Program-made: the position numbers and the translations under genes | The notes under the pieces: generated by a model | What the model saw: the letters and a program-made list of their open reading frames with translations, nothing else | Databases searched by the model: none | Told to the model about the DNA's origin: nothing | DNA from: Bacillota bacterium | GTDB lineage: Bacteria > Bacillota > Dethiobacteria > DTU022 > JAAZDR01 | Direction of reading: 5' to 3' | Assembly: GCA_012512705.1 (NCBI GenBank) | Contig: JAAZDR010000188.1 | Coordinates: 1 to 13,365, forward strand | Length of the DNA: 13,365 nt | Shown: positions 12,678 through 13,365 of the stretch, one piece after another | How positions within the stretch are numbered: position 1 is the stretch's first letter | Layout of the letters: the number at the start of each line of letters is the position of its first letter

Positions 12678-13365
12678 GTGGCTTTAAAAGTAGTTGGTAA
12701 AAGGGAGAAGCGCTACGATGGTCTGGCACATGTGACTGCACAGACGCGTTTCGTAGACGATATTGTAGTCCCAGGAACATTATATGTTAAGGCCCTGCGC
12801 AGTCCGGTTGCTAAAGGAACAGTAAAACAGATCGATGTTTCCGGCGCAAAAAATATGCCTGGGGTTGCGGAAGTAATTACCGCCCGTGATATCCCCAATA
12901 ATATTTATGGCCTTGGAGCAGATCAGCCTGTTCTTGCAGAAGAGATTCGTTATCGGGGTGAGCCTATTGCTGCTGTGGCAGCTGTGGACGAAGATACGGC
13001 GTTAGAGGCTCTGGAAAAGATTAAGGTGGATATTGAAGAGGAAGAAGCGGTTTTTGATCCGCTGGAAGCGATGAAGCCGGATGCACCAAAGGTACGTCCA
13101 GAAGGCAATATTTTCATGTATGGGGAGAGCCCCTGTCGAAAAATTGTTTTCGGCGATATTGAAGCGGGCTTTAAAGAAGCTGATCATATTATTGAAGGGG
13201 ATTATGCTCATCCTCCTTATGAACATGCACAGCTTGAACCACAGGTCAGCCTGGCTGTACCGGAGGCCGACGGTAAGCTGACGGTTTATACCGTAAGCCA
13301 GGCGCATACATTTCATCTCGGCATGCTCTCTCCTTCCAGTTCCGCAGCATCCGTAAACTCCATTA
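12678..13365 (+). CDS. Molybdopterin-binding large subunit of a molybdenum hydroxylase, N-terminal part (CoxL/XdhA family)
   Basis: The first 229 codons of the catalytic subunit are visible and the gene leaves the window on the right. GTG 12678 follows GGAGGTG (about 12666-12672). The aldehyde oxidase/xanthine dehydrogenase a/b hammerhead domain runs from about residue 15 to 125 (RFVDDIVVPGTLYVKALRSP, YRGEPIAAVAA), then a VFDPLEAMKPDAP linker, a GDIEAGFKEAD segment and HPPYEHAQLEPQ, the conserved start of the molybdopterin domain. The substrate-defining residues lie beyond the window. The last 12 or so codons (from about 13326) stop resembling the family, while another frame looks more like it (see findings). 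The enzyme would hydroxylate an N-heterocycle or aldehyde with water as oxygen source. Confidence 0.9.
   Translation, partial: MALKVVGKREKRYDGLAHVTAQTRFVDDIVVPGTLYVKALRSPVAKGTVKQIDVSGAKNMPGVAEVITARDIPNNIYGLGADQPVLAEEIRYRGEPIAAVAAVDEDTALEALEKIKVDIEEEEAVFDPLEAMKPDAPKVRPEGNIFMYGESPCRKIVFGDIEAGFKEADHIIEGDYAHPPYEHAQLEPQVSLAVPEADGKLTVYTVSQAHTFHLGMLSPSSSAASVNSI

Noticed and set aside
4012..13365. Nicotinate fermentation cluster (hydroxylase, amidohydrolase, hydroxymethylglutarate dehydrogenase-like enzyme)
   Set aside because: The hallmark enamidase, 6-hydroxynicotinate reductase and methyleneglutarate mutase are absent, and neither AOR nor LarA-like proteins belong to that pathway.
1..13365. tRNA, rRNA, CRISPR arrays, insertion sequences, phage or plasmid features
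   Set aside because: No regularly spaced repeats, transposase or integrase frames, or tRNA-like cloverleaf were noticed on reading both strands; almost all of the window is covered by metabolic genes.

Overview
The window looks like a chromosomal segment from an anaerobic Firmicute of the Clostridia / Desulfotomaculia / Thermoanaerobacterales kind. This is an inference. It rests on the mix of AT-rich intergenic DNA and moderate-GC genes, strong AGGAGG-type ribosome binding sites with frequent GTG and TTG starts, and the set of strictly anaerobic oxidoreductases. The species cannot be named from the sequence.

Region 1 (1-4000, + strand) starts after an intrinsic terminator (86-117) that closes an unseen upstream gene. 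It holds a GT4 glycosyltransferase of the glycogen/starch synthase type and a sugar-nucleotidyltransferase / hexapeptide-repeat / phosphohexomutase fusion. The mutase part of the fusion has lost all of its signature catalytic motifs. The pair probably serves polysaccharide or storage-glucan synthesis. A hairpin at 3963-3997 separates it from the next, convergent gene.

Region 2 (4012-5184) holds a minus-strand DUF6282-type metal-dependent hydrolase and a 291-bp AT-rich divergent promoter region. An extended -10 promoter for the hydrolase sits inside an 8-bp inverted repeat. A separate TAACTA/TAGTTA palindrome lies just upstream of the next gene on the other side.

Region 3 (5185-11072, + strand) reads as one tight transcription unit: a TrmB-family regulator, a four-cluster ferredoxin-like subunit, an aldehyde ferredoxin oxidoreductase (AOR, tungstopterin enzyme), a MoaD/ThiS-like protein ending in Gly-Gly, a divergent lactate-racemase (LarA) family protein, and a beta-hydroxyacid dehydrogenase. 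The first three genes overlap. The layout suggests a locally regulated pathway around an aldehyde / hydroxyacid substrate, with its own pterin sulfur carrier and possibly a nickel-pincer cofactor. The LarA-like protein keeps the cofactor lysine but lacks two of the family's catalytic histidines.

Region 4 (11318-end, + strand) is a molybdenum hydroxylase operon of the xanthine dehydrogenase / CO dehydrogenase family: FAD subunit, [2Fe-2S] subunit, then the start of the molybdopterin subunit, which runs off the window. A 245-bp gap with a perfect 16-bp palindrome precedes it. The window therefore places two unrelated Mo/W-pterin enzyme families and a LarA-like protein next to each other. No RNA genes, CRISPR arrays, insertion sequences or attachment sites were seen.
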